Assembly (NCBI GenBank): GCA_019241525.1
Contig: JAFAWY010000040.1
Span: forward strand, 51,325 to 115,324
Source: Pseudonocardiales bacterium
GTDB taxonomy: Bacteria; Actinomycetota; Actinomycetes; Mycobacteriales; Pseudonocardiaceae
Direction: 5' to 3'
DNA length: 64,000 bases
Position 1 is the first letter of the stretch; each line of letters starts with the position of its first letter. Below the pieces are notes generated by a model that was not told the origin of the DNA, did not search any database, and worked only from the letters and a program-made list of their open reading frames with translations. The translations under genes were made by a program, and so were the position numbers. Shown here one piece after another: positions 1 through 9,406 of the stretch.

Positions 1-1082
1 AGTGGCCGCAGCAGCGCCCGGGTTACCACGATGCCAACGAGCACGCCGACACCGAGAGCGGAAAACAGGATCACCGAGTTCAAACCGGCCGTGGTCCGCA
101 CGCGATCGAGCAGTCCTTGGGCGGTCTGGTTGATCCGCTGCCGTAGCCCCTTCTCCACGGCCACGAAGTTGTTCACCACAATCGCGCTGCGTTGATCCCA
201 GTCCTGCGGCGCGACGTCCAGTGGCTGTCCCGCAAGTCCCCGGTTAAGAACCAGCTGCAACAGCCGCTGCCGGGATAGCTCCGCATCAGGACCGATTCCC
301 GCGACGACGCTCGCCCGCTCTGCGGGTGGCAACGCCCCCCGGGCAGCGTCTTGGTCAGTGGTCAACCGGACCGTCGCGGTACGCAGGTCTTCGATTTGGC
401 CAGGACCGAGCCGGTTGGTGTACAGGGCCGCCGAAATAATCGCGTGCTGCCTTGCCACCTGCTCACGGCCGGATAGCAGATCGTGCACGGCTGCGGCCTC
501 GTTGGTGACGGCGACGTCGTCGAGCTGGCGGCTCAGTGCAGCATCCAGCTCCATCAGGGGGTCGATCGCGTCGCTGTACTCGGTGACCACCACCTCAACC
601 GGACCGAAACCGGTCGTCACGCTGGCTCGCAGCGGCGCCAACGCACCGAGCCCGCTGAGCGGGGAACGGGCAAAATCAAGCCCCGGCACCTGGTCGGCCG
701 CTCCGCCGACCACCCGAAGACCGGCGTCGACGGTGCGGAACTGTGCATCCAGGTTTCGGCGGTCACCCATCCGACCGGTGGCGACGAACGCCGTCGCCAG
801 GTCGCGTTCCCGCTCCAGCGAGCCGATCAGGTCGGAAAGCTGCTGCTGGAGCTGCACGATCTGGGAAATCCGCAGGTAGCCGGGCGCCGCACCCGCCTGG
901 TCAACGATCCGCAAGATGCCGGCGGCCAGAGCCACGATCGTCGGAATGATCAGAACCGCGGCCAGCTTGACCACCACTGGCCAGTTGCGCCAGTCCCACC
1001 GGGACGGGACGGTCGCGAAGGCGCCAGTAGTGCCGACAGCGCCGTTCGGACCGTCTGGGGACCGGCTGAGTACGGCGGTCAC
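1..1082 (-). CDS. NIT-domain sensor histidine kinase, N-terminal part (runs off window)
   Basis: Read from the reverse strand, a GTG at 1082 opens a frame that stays open to the window edge, about 360 residues, with the C-terminus missing. After about 30 residues comes a hydrophobic segment (PVVVKLAAVLIIPTIVALAA). A long, mostly helical extracytoplasmic region with the ERERDLATAFVATGR signature of nitrate/nitrite-sensing (NIT) domains follows. A second membrane segment (SVILFSALGVGVLVGIVV) leads into what should be HAMP and kinase domains outside the window. Family knowledge: such kinases in actinomycetes usually head a roadblock/DUF742/GTPase conservon. No other start codon lies between this GTG and the upstream in-frame stop. 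The ligand is unknown. Confidence 0.75.
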   Translation of the reverse strand, partial: MTAVLSRSPDGPNGAVGTTGAFATVPSRWDWRNWPVVVKLAAVLIIPTIVALAAGILRIVDQAGAAPGYLRISQIVQLQQQLSDLIGSLERERDLATAFVATGRMGDRRNLDAQFRTVDAGLRVVGGAADQVPGLDFARSPLSGLGALAPLRASVTTGFGPVEVVVTEYSDAIDPLMELDAALSRQLDDVAVTNEAAAVHDLLSGREQVARQHAIISAALYTNRLGPGQIEDLRTATVRLTTDQDAARGALPPAERASVVAGIGPDAELSRQRLLQLVLNRGLAGQPLDVAPQDWDQRSAIVVNNFVAVEKGLRQRINQTAQGLLDRVRTTAGLNSVILFSALGVGVLVGIVVTRALLRP

Positions 1083-1613
1083 CGCGCAGGCTCCGTAACG
1101 CTCGCGGCCGCAGTGGTCATGATCAGCCCAGCGGCCTGGAGTCGCGAATTACGCGCTGGCACGTTGGGGTCCCTCCCCAATGGTCGACGGTGGTCGGGCA
1201 TCCGGCTCGCCACAAGTCACCCGCGGTCGTGGGCAACCGCGCCGCACGGACGGAGACCTCTGTCGCCGGGCCGAATGCGCCCGGTGTTAGGGCACGGACG
1301 ATACGACGGGCGCGACTGGGCCGTCCCGCGGGTCTCGTTACCGTGCTCTCTCGCCGCCGCGAGCGCCAGTATTCAAGACCGACAGCACCCGGCCGGCGCA
1401 GACCGATGTACTCTCATGGCGGTCGAAGGACTACGAAAAGTAGTTAATTTCTACCCAGAAGTCGGACATACCACGCGCCGGGTTCGCCGCTGCCCCGCTG
1501 GGACGTCTGCACCCCCGACCCCGCACGGCAACGCCTGGAACACTGGTGCTGCCACCGAGCCGATTCCCGGCCCGATTTACGACCCGGTGCGAGCTAGCGC
1601 GGAGGAACGTCAG
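1083..1613. other. Intergenic region between divergent kinase and XPB genes
   Basis: About 530 bases separate the divergently read sensor kinase and helicase. Open frames cross it on both strands, but none has a ribosome-binding site plus a recognisable protein. It should hold promoters for both genes; I could not pick a convincing -10/-35 pair. Confidence 0.5.
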
Positions 1614-3263
1614 TTGAGTTCGACGCCCGAGGCTGGACCGCTCATCGTCCAGTCCGACAAGACCCTGCTGCTGGAGATCGACCACCCCGCCGCCAGCGCA
1701 GCCCGCGCCGCGATCGCCCCCTTCGCCGAGCTCGAGCGCGCGCCGGAACACGTGCACACCTACCGGGTCACACCGCTGGCATTGTGGAACGCGCGGGCCG
1801 CAGGACATGACGCCGAGCAGGTCGTCGACGCGCTGGTGCGCTATTCCCGGTATGCGGTCCCGCAGCCGCTCCTGGTCGACGTGGTAGACACCATGAGCCG
1901 CTACGGCCGGCTCCAGCTGGTCCACCATCCCACACACGGGCTGGCACTGGTGTCGCTGGATCGAGCGGTGCTGGAAGAGATCCTCCGCAACCGCAAGATC
2001 GTCCCGATGCTGGGCGCTCGGGTCGACGACGACACCGTTCTGGTGCATCCCTCGGAGCGCGGCCGTCTCAAGCAGGCCCTGCTGAAGGTCGGCTGGCCGG
2101 CCGAGGACCTGGCAGGCTACGTCGACGGCGAAGCGCACCCTATCAAGCTGGTCGAAGATGGCTGGTCGCTTCGCGATTACCAGCGCGATGCCGTGACCGG
2201 CTTCTGGGCTGGTGGCTCCGGAGTGGTGGTGCTGCCCTGCGGAGCGGGCAAGACGCTGGTCGGGATCGCCGCGATGGCCGAGGCACAGGCGACCACCCTG
2301 ATTCTGGTCACCAACACTGTCGCTGGCCGGCAGTGGAAGCGGGAGCTGATCGAGCGCACGTCGCTGTCGGACGAGGAGGTCGGCGAGTATTCCGGGGAGC
2401 GCAAGGAGATCCGCCCGGTGACGATCGCCACCTACCAGGTCATGACCCGCAAGTCCAAGGGAGAGTACCGGCACCTTGATCTGTTCGACACCCGGGACTG
2501 GGGATTGATCATTTACGACGAGGTACACCTGCTGCCCGCGCCAGTGTTCCGGATGACCGCGGACCTACAATCCCGCCGCCGGCTCGGGTTGACTGCGACG
2601 CTGGTGCGTGAGGACGGCCGGGAAGGTGACGTGTTCTCCCTGATCGGGCCCAAGCGTTACGACGCCCCGTGGCGGGATATCGAGGCGCAGGGCTGGATTG
2701 CGCCCGCGGATTGCGTGGAGGTCCGCGTCACCCTCACCGAGTCGGAGCGGCTTCGCTACGCCACCGCAGAGGCCGAGGAACGCTACCGGGTGTGTTCCAC
2801 CGCCCGTAGCAAGCTATCGGTGGTGTCCGCCATCCTGGATCGGCATCCCGACGAACCGACCTTGGTGATCGGCGCCTACCTGGACCAGCTGGAAGAACTC
2901 AGCGAGGCCCTGGACGCGCCGGTGGTGCAAGGCTCCACGAGCAACAAGCAGCGCGAGGAGCTTTACGATGCGTTCCGCCGCGGCGAGGTGCGCAGGCTGG
3001 TGGTGTCCAAGGTGGCCAACTTCTCCATCGACCTTCCCGAGGCCTCACTGGCCGTGCAGGTGTCCGGCACGTTCGGTTCCCGGCAGGAGGAAGCCCAACG
3101 CCTGGGGCGGTTGCTGCGACCCAAGGGCAACGGGCGCCAGGCGCACTTCTACTCGGTGGTCTCCCGGGACACCCTCGATACCGACTACGCGGCTCACCGC
3201 CAGCGCTTCCTCGCCGAGCAGGGCTACGCCTATCACATCATCGACGCCGAAGACCTGCGCTGA
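1614..3263 (+). CDS. xpb: XPB/ERCC3-type DNA repair helicase
   Basis: A 549-residue superfamily 2 helicase of the actinobacterial XPB type, expected to unwind DNA 3'-5' in nucleotide excision repair or recombination. Visible motifs: Walker A PCGAGKT with Lys213, DEVH box at 302-305, and a C-terminal helicase domain with the QEEAQRLGRLLRP motif VI. The frame is open far upstream (from 483), but homology begins only at the TTG at 1614, which follows a GGAGG at 1601-1605. The length matches the mycobacterial enzyme. It is transcribed alone and converges on the cox operon, with stops 30 bases apart. Confidence 0.93.
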   Translation: MSSTPEAGPLIVQSDKTLLLEIDHPAASAARAAIAPFAELERAPEHVHTYRVTPLALWNARAAGHDAEQVVDALVRYSRYAVPQPLLVDVVDTMSRYGRLQLVHHPTHGLALVSLDRAVLEEILRNRKIVPMLGARVDDDTVLVHPSERGRLKQALLKVGWPAEDLAGYVDGEAHPIKLVEDGWSLRDYQRDAVTGFWAGGSGVVVLPCGAGKTLVGIAAMAEAQATTLILVTNTVAGRQWKRELIERTSLSDEEVGEYSGERKEIRPVTIATYQVMTRKSKGEYRHLDLFDTRDWGLIIYDEVHLLPAPVFRMTADLQSRRRLGLTATLVREDGREGDVFSLIGPKRYDAPWRDIEAQGWIAPADCVEVRVTLTESERLRYATAEAEERYRVCSTARSKLSVVSAILDRHPDEPTLVIGAYLDQLEELSEALDAPVVQGSTSNKQREELYDAFRRGEVRRLVVSKVANFSIDLPEASLAVQVSGTFGSRQEEAQRLGRLLRPKGNGRQAHFYSVVSRDTLDTDYAAHRQRFLAEQGYAYHIIDAEDLR

Positions 3264-3293
3264 ACTGCAATAACACTTGGGTGAAGCAACTTC

Positions 3294-4076
3294 TCAGGGT
3301 TGTCCAGTCAGTTCGTGGGTCACGGCGCGCAGTGCTTGCGTCACATTCGACGCACTGACCGCGGTGGGCGCCGGGACGGCGTTCGCGCTTTTGCGGCGAC
3401 GACGTAACCAGCGGAAGACCAGTGCGAGCACGATCAGCCCGGCGGCTGCGGGTATGGCTCGCTTGGCAACCGCTCCCCCGGCTGCGTCAAGCAAGTCGAT
3501 CTCGTCGGTTACGGGTGGTGGCACCAGTCGCGGTGGGGTTGGCTGCGCCGCAGCAGGCCGTGCCGCCGGTGGAGCGGCCGCCGGCTGTGCCGGCGTGGCT
3601 GGCGGCGGTGACGCGGCAGGCTCGGGCTCCACCGCCGACCCCAGGGTCGTGCTCAGGCAGTCCGCGAACTGACCAATGATCTTCTTACCGACATCTTCGA
3701 TCAGGCCGCGGCCGAACTGTGCCGGCTTGCCCGTGATGGTCAAGTCGGTGATGACGCTGACCGTCGTGCCTTGCCCGTTCTCAGCGAGACTGGCGTGCAC
3801 CTTGGCCGCTGCGGTGCCCTGACCGCCGGCTGCCGTGCCCGACGCCTCGATGGTGGTCCGGTGCGCAGCCTCGTCGGTCCCGGTGAAACGACCCGATCCG
3901 CGGTACTGCAAGGAGATCGGACCCAGCCGGACCTTCACGATTCCAGCGAACTCGTCACCGCCGGCGGAGGTGATCGCTGCCTCCGGGAAGCACGGGGCGA
4001 CGCGTTCCGGATCCAGCAGGGCGTGCCAGACGGTGTCGATGGGTGCCGCGACGGTGAACTCGTGCTCCAACTTCAT
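3294..4076 (-). CDS. coxG: CoxG-like SRPBCC-domain membrane-anchored protein
   Basis: 260 residues. Residues 1-145 form an SRPBCC/CoxG domain (begins MKLEHEFTVAAPIDTVW; LLDPERVAPCFPEA is typical of the family). A Pro/Ala-rich linker (about 150-190) leads to a membrane segment near 205-225 followed by an RRRR stretch. CoxG is implicated in anchoring carbon monoxide dehydrogenase to the membrane, which fits the C-terminal segment. It is the last gene of the cox set, 99 bases after coxM, with a long hairpin between them. Family assignment is firm; the role is by analogy. Confidence 0.85.
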   Translation of the reverse strand: MKLEHEFTVAAPIDTVWHALLDPERVAPCFPEAAITSAGGDEFAGIVKVRLGPISLQYRGSGRFTGTDEAAHRTTIEASGTAAGGQGTAAAKVHASLAENGQGTTVSVITDLTITGKPAQFGRGLIEDVGKKIIGQFADCLSTTLGSAVEPEPAASPPPATPAQPAAAPPAARPAAAQPTPPRLVPPPVTDEIDLLDAAGGAVAKRAIPAAAGLIVLALVFRWLRRRRKSANAVPAPTAVSASNVTQALRAVTHELTGQP

Positions 4077-4115
4077 GCGGATCAGCCTTCCATCCAGACC
4101 CCAGCATTTAAGCCT

Positions 4116-4169
4116 TCTGGATGCAGACTGCGGTAAAAACGGGCCACAATACCGCAGTCTGCATCCAGA
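4116..4169. repeat. Perfect 20-bp inverted repeat between coxM and coxG
   Basis: TCTGGATGCAGACTGCGGTA at 4116-4135 is repeated exactly as its reverse complement at 4150-4169, around a 14-nt loop. Further partial copies follow on both sides (CTGCGGTC at 4168-4175; CATCCAGACC at 4091-4100). It lies in the 99-nt gap between the coxM stop and the coxG start, so in mRNA it would form a strong intercistronic hairpin (attenuator, processing site or REP-like element). Confidence 0.85.
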
Positions 4170-4175
4170 CTGCGG

Positions 4176-5036
4176 TCAAGCGGCGAGTCCGGCGGCGGAC
4201 GCGACGGCCCGTTGCGTGAGCACGCGGGCCAGGTGCTCGCGGTAGTCGGGGTCGGCATTGCCGTCCGACATCGGGCTGGTGCCCTCTGCGGCATGTTCAG
4301 CGGCCGCACGGATCGTCTCCGCGGTGGCCGGCTGGCCCACCAGCGCTTGCTCGACGCCGGTCGCGTGGACCGGGGTGGCCGCCATGTTGGTCAGCGCCAC
4401 CCGCGCTTCGGCAATCGACCCGCCTTCGGTCCGTACCGCCGCGGCGACCGCGACGATCGACCAGGCCTGCGCGACCCGCTGGAACTTCTCGTAGTGTGCG
4501 CCCCAGCCGGTCTTCTTCGGGATCCGTATCTCGATGAGCACCTCGTCGGGCTGTACCGCAGTGGTGAACAGATCGACGAAGAACTCCGAGGCCGGCACGG
4601 TACGCCGCCCACCCGGCCCCACGATGACCATCTCGGCGTCCAGTGCCACCGCTGGCGCCAGCAGGTCACCGGCTGGATCAGCGTGCACCAATGCACCACC
4701 GAGCGTGCCCCGATGCCGGATCTGCGGATCGCCGATCGTCTGCGTGGCCAGCGCCAGCAACGCGGCATGCTCGCGAATCAGCGGATCGTTGATCACATCG
4801 TGATGGGTGGTCATGGCCCCGACGACGATGACGTTGCCATCGTCGCGGACCCCCCGCAATTCGCTGATCTTGTTCAAGTCCACCAGCATCGTCGGCGCAG
4901 CCAGGCGTAGCCGGAGTACCGGCACCAGGCTCTGCCCGCCGGCCAGGATTTTGGCGTCATCTCCGGCTTGTGACAACGCCTGGATCGCTTCGTCCACCGT
5001 GGTGGGGGCGACATAGTCGAACGCGGACGGAATCAC
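4176..5036 (-). CDS. coxM: CO dehydrogenase-type FAD-binding medium subunit
   Basis: 286 residues, xanthine dehydrogenase family medium subunit. The FAD-binding motif AGGQS is at 32-36 and the second flavin motif TLGG at 111-114. It passes electrons from the Fe-S subunit onward via FAD. The GTG start overlaps the coxL stop by four bases (GTGA), indicating translational coupling. A longer in-frame ORF reaches into coxL (to 5552), but family homology begins here (IPSAFDY). Confidence 0.92.
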   Translation of the reverse strand: MIPSAFDYVAPTTVDEAIQALSQAGDDAKILAGGQSLVPVLRLRLAAPTMLVDLNKISELRGVRDDGNVIVVGAMTTHHDVINDPLIREHAALLALATQTIGDPQIRHRGTLGGALVHADPAGDLLAPAVALDAEMVIVGPGGRRTVPASEFFVDLFTTAVQPDEVLIEIRIPKKTGWGAHYEKFQRVAQAWSIVAVAAAVRTEGGSIAEARVALTNMAATPVHATGVEQALVGQPATAETIRAAAEHAAEGTSPMSDGNADPDYREHLARVLTQRAVASAAGLAA

Positions 5037-7492
5037 TGCGTGCCTCCCTGCGCATCGATCGAGCCCAGACCGCCACCGGCCGCGGTCTCGGTGGTGTGCT
5101 CTGAGGTGGACTTGGCGGCTCCGCGAGCCGCCTGCACCGCTCGCCACACCCGCTGCGGCGCACAAGGCATGTCGATGTTGGTGACTCCCAGGTGGCGCAC
5201 CGCATCCAGCACAGCGTTGACCACTGCCGGTGTGGAGGCGATGGTGCCAGCCTCCCCGACACCCTTGACACCCAGCGGGTTGGTGGTGGCCGGCGTCTCT
5301 GTGCGGTCGGTGGTGAAATGCGGTAGGTCCGCCGCGCTCGGCACGAGATAGTCGGCCAGAGTGCCGGTGACCAGGTTGCCACCTTCGTCGTAAATGGCCT
5401 CTTCGAACAGCGCCTGCGCGATGCCCTGCGCCAGGCCCCCTTGCACCTGCCCCTCGACGATCAGCGGATTGACCACGGTCCCGACATCGTCGACGCAAAC
5501 GTATTGCTGGATGGTCACCCAGCCGGTCTCGGTATCCACCTCGGCTGCGCACAAATGCGTGCCGTGGGGGAAGGAGAAGTTTTCCGGATCGAAGGTGTAG
5601 TCGGAGTCCAGTGACGGCTCCATGCCTTCAGGAAAGTTGTGTGACGTAAATGCCGCGAGGGTTACCTCCTGGATTGTGACACCCCGGTTGGTTCCCTTGA
5701 TGGTGAACTTTCCCTGGATGAAGTCGAGATCGGCCTCGGAACATTCAAGCATGTGCGCGGCGACCTTGCGGGCCTTCTCGATGACCTTGTCCGCAGCCTT
5801 GACTGCCGCGACGCCACCGACTGCCAAGGAGCGGGAGCCGTAAGTATCCAGACCCTTGGACGAGATTTGAGTGTCGCCGTGCAGCACTTCGACGTCCTCA
5901 AAAGGCACGCCAAGCCTGTCGGCAATGATCTGGCTCCACGCCGTCTCATGCCCCTGGCCATGCGGGGAGACACCCGTGACCACCTCGACCTTGCCGCTCG
6001 CCAGCATCCGGATGCTGGCGTGTTCCCAACCACCCGCGCCGTAGGACAGTGCCCCCAGCACCCGGGATGGCGCCAGGCCACACATCTCGGTGTAGGTCGA
6101 GATGCCGATGCCCAGCTGTACCGGGTCGTCCGCCTCCCGGCGGCGCCGCTGCTCGGCACGCAGGCCGTCATAGTCGAACAGCTCCCTAGCCTTGGCAGTG
6201 GCTGCCTCGTAGTTGCCAGAGTCATACGTCAGCCCGGCGACCGTGGTAAACGGGAACTCTTCGTGCTTGATCCAATTTTGCTCGCGCAGCTCCATCGGAT
6301 CCCTGCCTAGCTCGGCAGCTAGCTCATCCATGATCCGCTCGATGGCGAACGTGGCCTCCGGCCGTCCGGCGCCGCGATAGGCATCCGTTGGCGTCTTGGT
6401 GGTGAAGACGTTGGTGGAGGCAAATCGATAGGCCGGGAACTTGTAGATGGAGTTGAACATAAAAGCTCCGAGAATGGGAATTCCCGGGGTCACCAGCCGC
6501 AGGTAAGCACCCATATCGGCGATTAATTCAACCTTCAAGCCGGTCACTGTGCCATCGCGGCGGGCGGCGATCGTAATGTCCTGAATCTGATCACGGCCGT
6601 GGTGTGCCGCCAGCAATGACTCAGATCGGGTCTCGGTCCACTTGACCGGCTTGCCCATCCGGCGGGCCACTAACAAGGCGAGGGCTTCTTCCGGTGTCAC
6701 CTGAAGCTTGCCACCGAATCCGCCACCGACATCCGGTGCAATAACCCGCACTTTGTGCTCAGGCATTCCAAGAGTCAGGGACGCCATCGTTTTGAGAATA
6801 TGCGGCACCTGGGTTGCTGACCACATCGTGAGCTGCTCACCAGTCGGGTCAACGACAACCGAACGCGGTTCCATGAATGCGGGGATCAGCCGCTGCTGGC
6901 GGAACCGCCGCTTGACCACGATCTCCGCATCACGGATCGCCTGCTCGACGTCGCCTCCACTGCCGGCCTCGGCTGAGTCGAAGACCCACAACGCATTGCG
7001 GTTGGTGCCAAGGTCCGGGTGCACCAGCGTGGCCCCGTCGGCCAGCGCGGCCTCCATGTCAAGCACCGGCTCCAGTGGGTCGTACTCAACCTGGACAGCC
7101 TCGACGGCGTCTTCGGCCGACGCCGCATCGCGGGTCACCACGACGGCGACACCCTCACCAGCGAAGTGCACCGTGTCCACGGCCAGTGGCGGAGCCTTCG
7201 GGGACTTCATGTCGGGGGTGATCTGCCAGGCACACGGCAGGCTGATGCCCTCGGCGCCGAGGTCGGCAGCGGTGAACACGCCCAGTACGCCTGGTAGGGC
7301 CTTCGCCGCGTCGGTGTTGATCCCGGTGATCTTGGCGTGAGCCAGCGGGCTGCGCACGACTGCCATGTACAGCATGCCGGGCAGCGAGATGTTGTCCGTC
7401 CAGCGGGTTCGGCCGGTGATCAGCCGGGCATCCTCCTTACGCCGGCGGGCCCGACCCAGCTCTCTCTCGGTGGGCTGCGTGGTGGCGGTCAT
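5033..7492 (-). CDS. coxL: CO dehydrogenase-type molybdopterin large subunit, form II
   Basis: 819 residues, molybdenum hydroxylase large subunit. The active-site loop reads AYRGAGR at 371-377, diagnostic of form II (putative) CO dehydrogenases; form I enzymes have AYRCSFR with the catalytic Cys. The base Glu is conserved at residue 747 (GVGEAG). The ATG at 7492 overlaps the coxS stop (ATGA), and the upstream extension of the frame lies inside coxS. Gene order S-L-M is also that of form II. True substrate could be CO at low affinity or another aldehyde or heterocycle; the sequence cannot decide. Confidence 0.93.
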   Translation of the reverse strand: MTATTQPTERELGRARRRKEDARLITGRTRWTDNISLPGMLYMAVVRSPLAHAKITGINTDAAKALPGVLGVFTAADLGAEGISLPCAWQITPDMKSPKAPPLAVDTVHFAGEGVAVVVTRDAASAEDAVEAVQVEYDPLEPVLDMEAALADGATLVHPDLGTNRNALWVFDSAEAGSGGDVEQAIRDAEIVVKRRFRQQRLIPAFMEPRSVVVDPTGEQLTMWSATQVPHILKTMASLTLGMPEHKVRVIAPDVGGGFGGKLQVTPEEALALLVARRMGKPVKWTETRSESLLAAHHGRDQIQDITIAARRDGTVTGLKVELIADMGAYLRLVTPGIPILGAFMFNSIYKFPAYRFASTNVFTTKTPTDAYRGAGRPEATFAIERIMDELAAELGRDPMELREQNWIKHEEFPFTTVAGLTYDSGNYEAATAKARELFDYDGLRAEQRRRREADDPVQLGIGISTYTEMCGLAPSRVLGALSYGAGGWEHASIRMLASGKVEVVTGVSPHGQGHETAWSQIIADRLGVPFEDVEVLHGDTQISSKGLDTYGSRSLAVGGVAAVKAADKVIEKARKVAAHMLECSEADLDFIQGKFTIKGTNRGVTIQEVTLAAFTSHNFPEGMEPSLDSDYTFDPENFSFPHGTHLCAAEVDTETGWVTIQQYVCVDDVGTVVNPLIVEGQVQGGLAQGIAQALFEEAIYDEGGNLVTGTLADYLVPSAADLPHFTTDRTETPATTNPLGVKGVGEAGTIASTPAVVNAVLDAVRHLGVTNIDMPCAPQRVWRAVQAARGAAKSTSEHTTETAAGGGLGSIDAQGGTQ

Positions 7493-8007
7493 CAGATACC
7501 CCCTCCAACGACGGTGCTGGGCTGCTGCTGGGCACGTACCGCAGGCTTCATCTTCTCCGCGGCGTCCAGCACGGCACGAACGATGTTCTGGTAGCCGGTG
7601 CAGCGGCACAGGTTGCCCTCAAGCCCTTCGCGGACGGTCTGCTCATCCGGGTCTGGGTTGTCACCTAGCAGGTCGATCGCCTGCATGATCATGCCGGGGG
7701 TGCAGTACCCGCACTGCAAGGCGTGGTTGTCGTGAAAAGCCTGCTGCATCGGGTGCAGCTGGCCGTCACGGGCCAAACCTTCGATGGTGGTGATCTCGCT
7801 TCCATCGACCTGAACGGCAAAAACCGAGCAGGACTTCACGCTCCGGCCATCCAGATGCACCGTGCAGGCGCCGCAGTTGCTGGTGTCGCAGCCGACAACG
7901 GTTCCGGTCTTTCCCAGCTTGTCCCGCAGGTAGTGCACCAGCAGTGTTCGTGGTTCGACATCGTCGACGTAGGAGACTCCGTCGACCATGACGGTAATGC
8001 GCGTCAC
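7492..8007 (-). CDS. coxS: CO dehydrogenase-type [2Fe-2S] small subunit
   Basis: 171 residues with both [2Fe-2S] clusters. The plant-type ferredoxin cluster uses Cys40, 45, 48 and 60; the second uses Cys99, 102, 134 and 136 (CGYC...CRC). It carries electrons from the molybdenum centre to the flavin subunit. First gene of the coxSLMG unit; a promoter should lie just above 8007. No cox maturation genes (coxD/E/F type) are in the window. Confidence 0.94.
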   Translation of the reverse strand: MTRITVMVDGVSYVDDVEPRTLLVHYLRDKLGKTGTVVGCDTSNCGACTVHLDGRSVKSCSVFAVQVDGSEITTIEGLARDGQLHPMQQAFHDNHALQCGYCTPGMIMQAIDLLGDNPDPDEQTVREGLEGNLCRCTGYQNIVRAVLDAAEKMKPAVRAQQQPSTVVGGGI

Positions 8008-8509
8008 GGGCTCTACTCCTCGTCCCGGCCGGCTGGTGTAGCCGCTGCCGGCCGCATGTGGTTAGGGACTCTCGACGACCAGGGATCACCGAGGGCCGTC
8101 ACACCGGTGTGGCGGTCATCACCTATCCCACCGCTCATCCGATCTAGCCGCAACGCGAGTCTCACATTGAAACCGCTGGTCAGAACACCAGAAGGACGAT
8201 CACACTTTAAACCCTCATCTGCGATTCGACAGTCGGGAAACTCCTGCGCATGCGTGCAATTGACCGTGATATCGATGAGAATGCCAACCTGCATCTGCCC
8301 GGCAATTCTCCTTAATCGGACCCGTCTGTCCTGCGGGTGGCCGTCATGCCCCGAACGGGTGAAACATCCGATCCGCGGGCTCTGCCCACCCGGCCGGCGC
8401 AACAGCGATCACGAGCTCTCCGGTGACCAGCGCCAGGCACATCCCTGTCATCCATGAGAATGCAGCTTGCCGGCGATCAGCCACGCAACCGCCGTACTCG
8501 GCCGCTGGT
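8008..8509. other. Intergenic region upstream of coxS
   Basis: About 500 bases between the SDR gene end and coxS. Open frames exist but show no family resemblance or ribosome-binding site. I see no convincing gene or strong hairpin. Confidence 0.5.
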
Positions 8510-9406
8510 TCACACGGTGGGGTAGGGAGATCGCGTCTGGCTCAGCCGAGGGGGTGGCTGCTTGTCCAAGCCGAACGGCTCCAGGTGGCCGCCGAGGACG
8601 TCATCAAAGGCCGCGGCAATGTCGTCAACCGTCCAGTGCGCCCGGTGCAACACCGGGTCCTTGATGCCAGGCTGGCGCACGATATGAAGCTGATCGCCGG
8701 TGAAGCGGATGAGCTGCCCGGTGATTCCCTCGGCACGATCGGAGAGCAGGTAGGTGATCAGCGGCGCCACCCGGTCCGGGGTGCGCTGCCGGGTGACCCG
8801 CGCTTGCGCCGCTGGGTGGCGCTCCACCATTTGAGTCCAGGCCAGCGGGCATACTGCGTTCACCCGGACGCCCAGCTCGGCCAGGTCCAACGCCCACGAG
8901 TAGGTCAGCGACGCGACGGCCCCTTTGGACGCCGCATAAGTACCCAGAGCCCGCTGCCCGAACGACGAGCCCGACGAGATGTTGACGATCGATCCGGCGC
9001 GCTGCGTCCTCATCGCCCGCGCGGCCGCGACCCCGCAGTAGAGCACACCGAGCACGTTGACTTCGATCAGCTCCCTAACCGCGTCAGGGTCTTCTTCCCA
9101 GGGCCGCGCCAGGTGCTGGATGGCGGCGTTGTTCACCAGACCGTCGATCCGACCGAAGTCGGTCAGGCATTGCTGCACGATCCGGCCGGCCTGGCCAGGA
9201 TCAGCAACCGATGCCACGCTGACGACCGCGCGGCCGCCCTGCTCGATGATCCGCGCGGCGACCGCCTCAGCATGATCACCATCGATGTCATTGACCACGA
9301 CGCCGGCGCCTGCTCCGGCGGCGTGGATGGCATATTCCGCCCCCAGACCGCGACCAGCACCGGTGATCACCACCGCTTTGCCGTGGAGGATCCCGCGGAC
9401 CCTCAC
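8510..9406 (-). CDS. Short-chain dehydrogenase/reductase
   Basis: 298 residues, classical SDR Rossmann fold. Cofactor motif TGAGRGLG at 15-22, VNNAA at 91-95, catalytic Asn117, Ser144, Tyr157 and Lys161 (YAASK). About 60 extra residues follow the core fold, ending in a Pro/Arg-rich tail. The GTG start overlaps the stop of map by four bases (GTGA), so it is co-translated with the secY-adk-map genes, an unusual partner for that operon. Substrate unknown. Confidence 0.85.
   Translation of the reverse strand: MRVRGILHGKAVVITGAGRGLGAEYAIHAAGAGAGVVVNDIDGDHAEAVAARIIEQGGRAVVSVASVADPGQAGRIVQQCLTDFGRIDGLVNNAAIQHLARPWEEDPDAVRELIEVNVLGVLYCGVAAARAMRTQRAGSIVNISSGSSFGQRALGTYAASKGAVASLTYSWALDLAELGVRVNAVCPLAWTQMVERHPAAQARVTRQRTPDRVAPLITYLLSDRAEGITGQLIRFTGDQLHIVRQPGIKDPVLHRAHWTVDDIAAAFDDVLGGHLEPFGLDKQPPPRLSQTRSPYPTV

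Noticed and set aside
483..1613. Upstream extension of the XPB reading frame (377 extra codons)
   Set aside because: It is antisense to the sensor kinase, has no homology, and the TTG at 1614 has a proper GGAGG.
8013..8402. 129-codon minus-strand ORF upstream of coxS
   Set aside because: No ribosome-binding site, unusual composition and no family resemblance; probably chance in GC-rich DNA.
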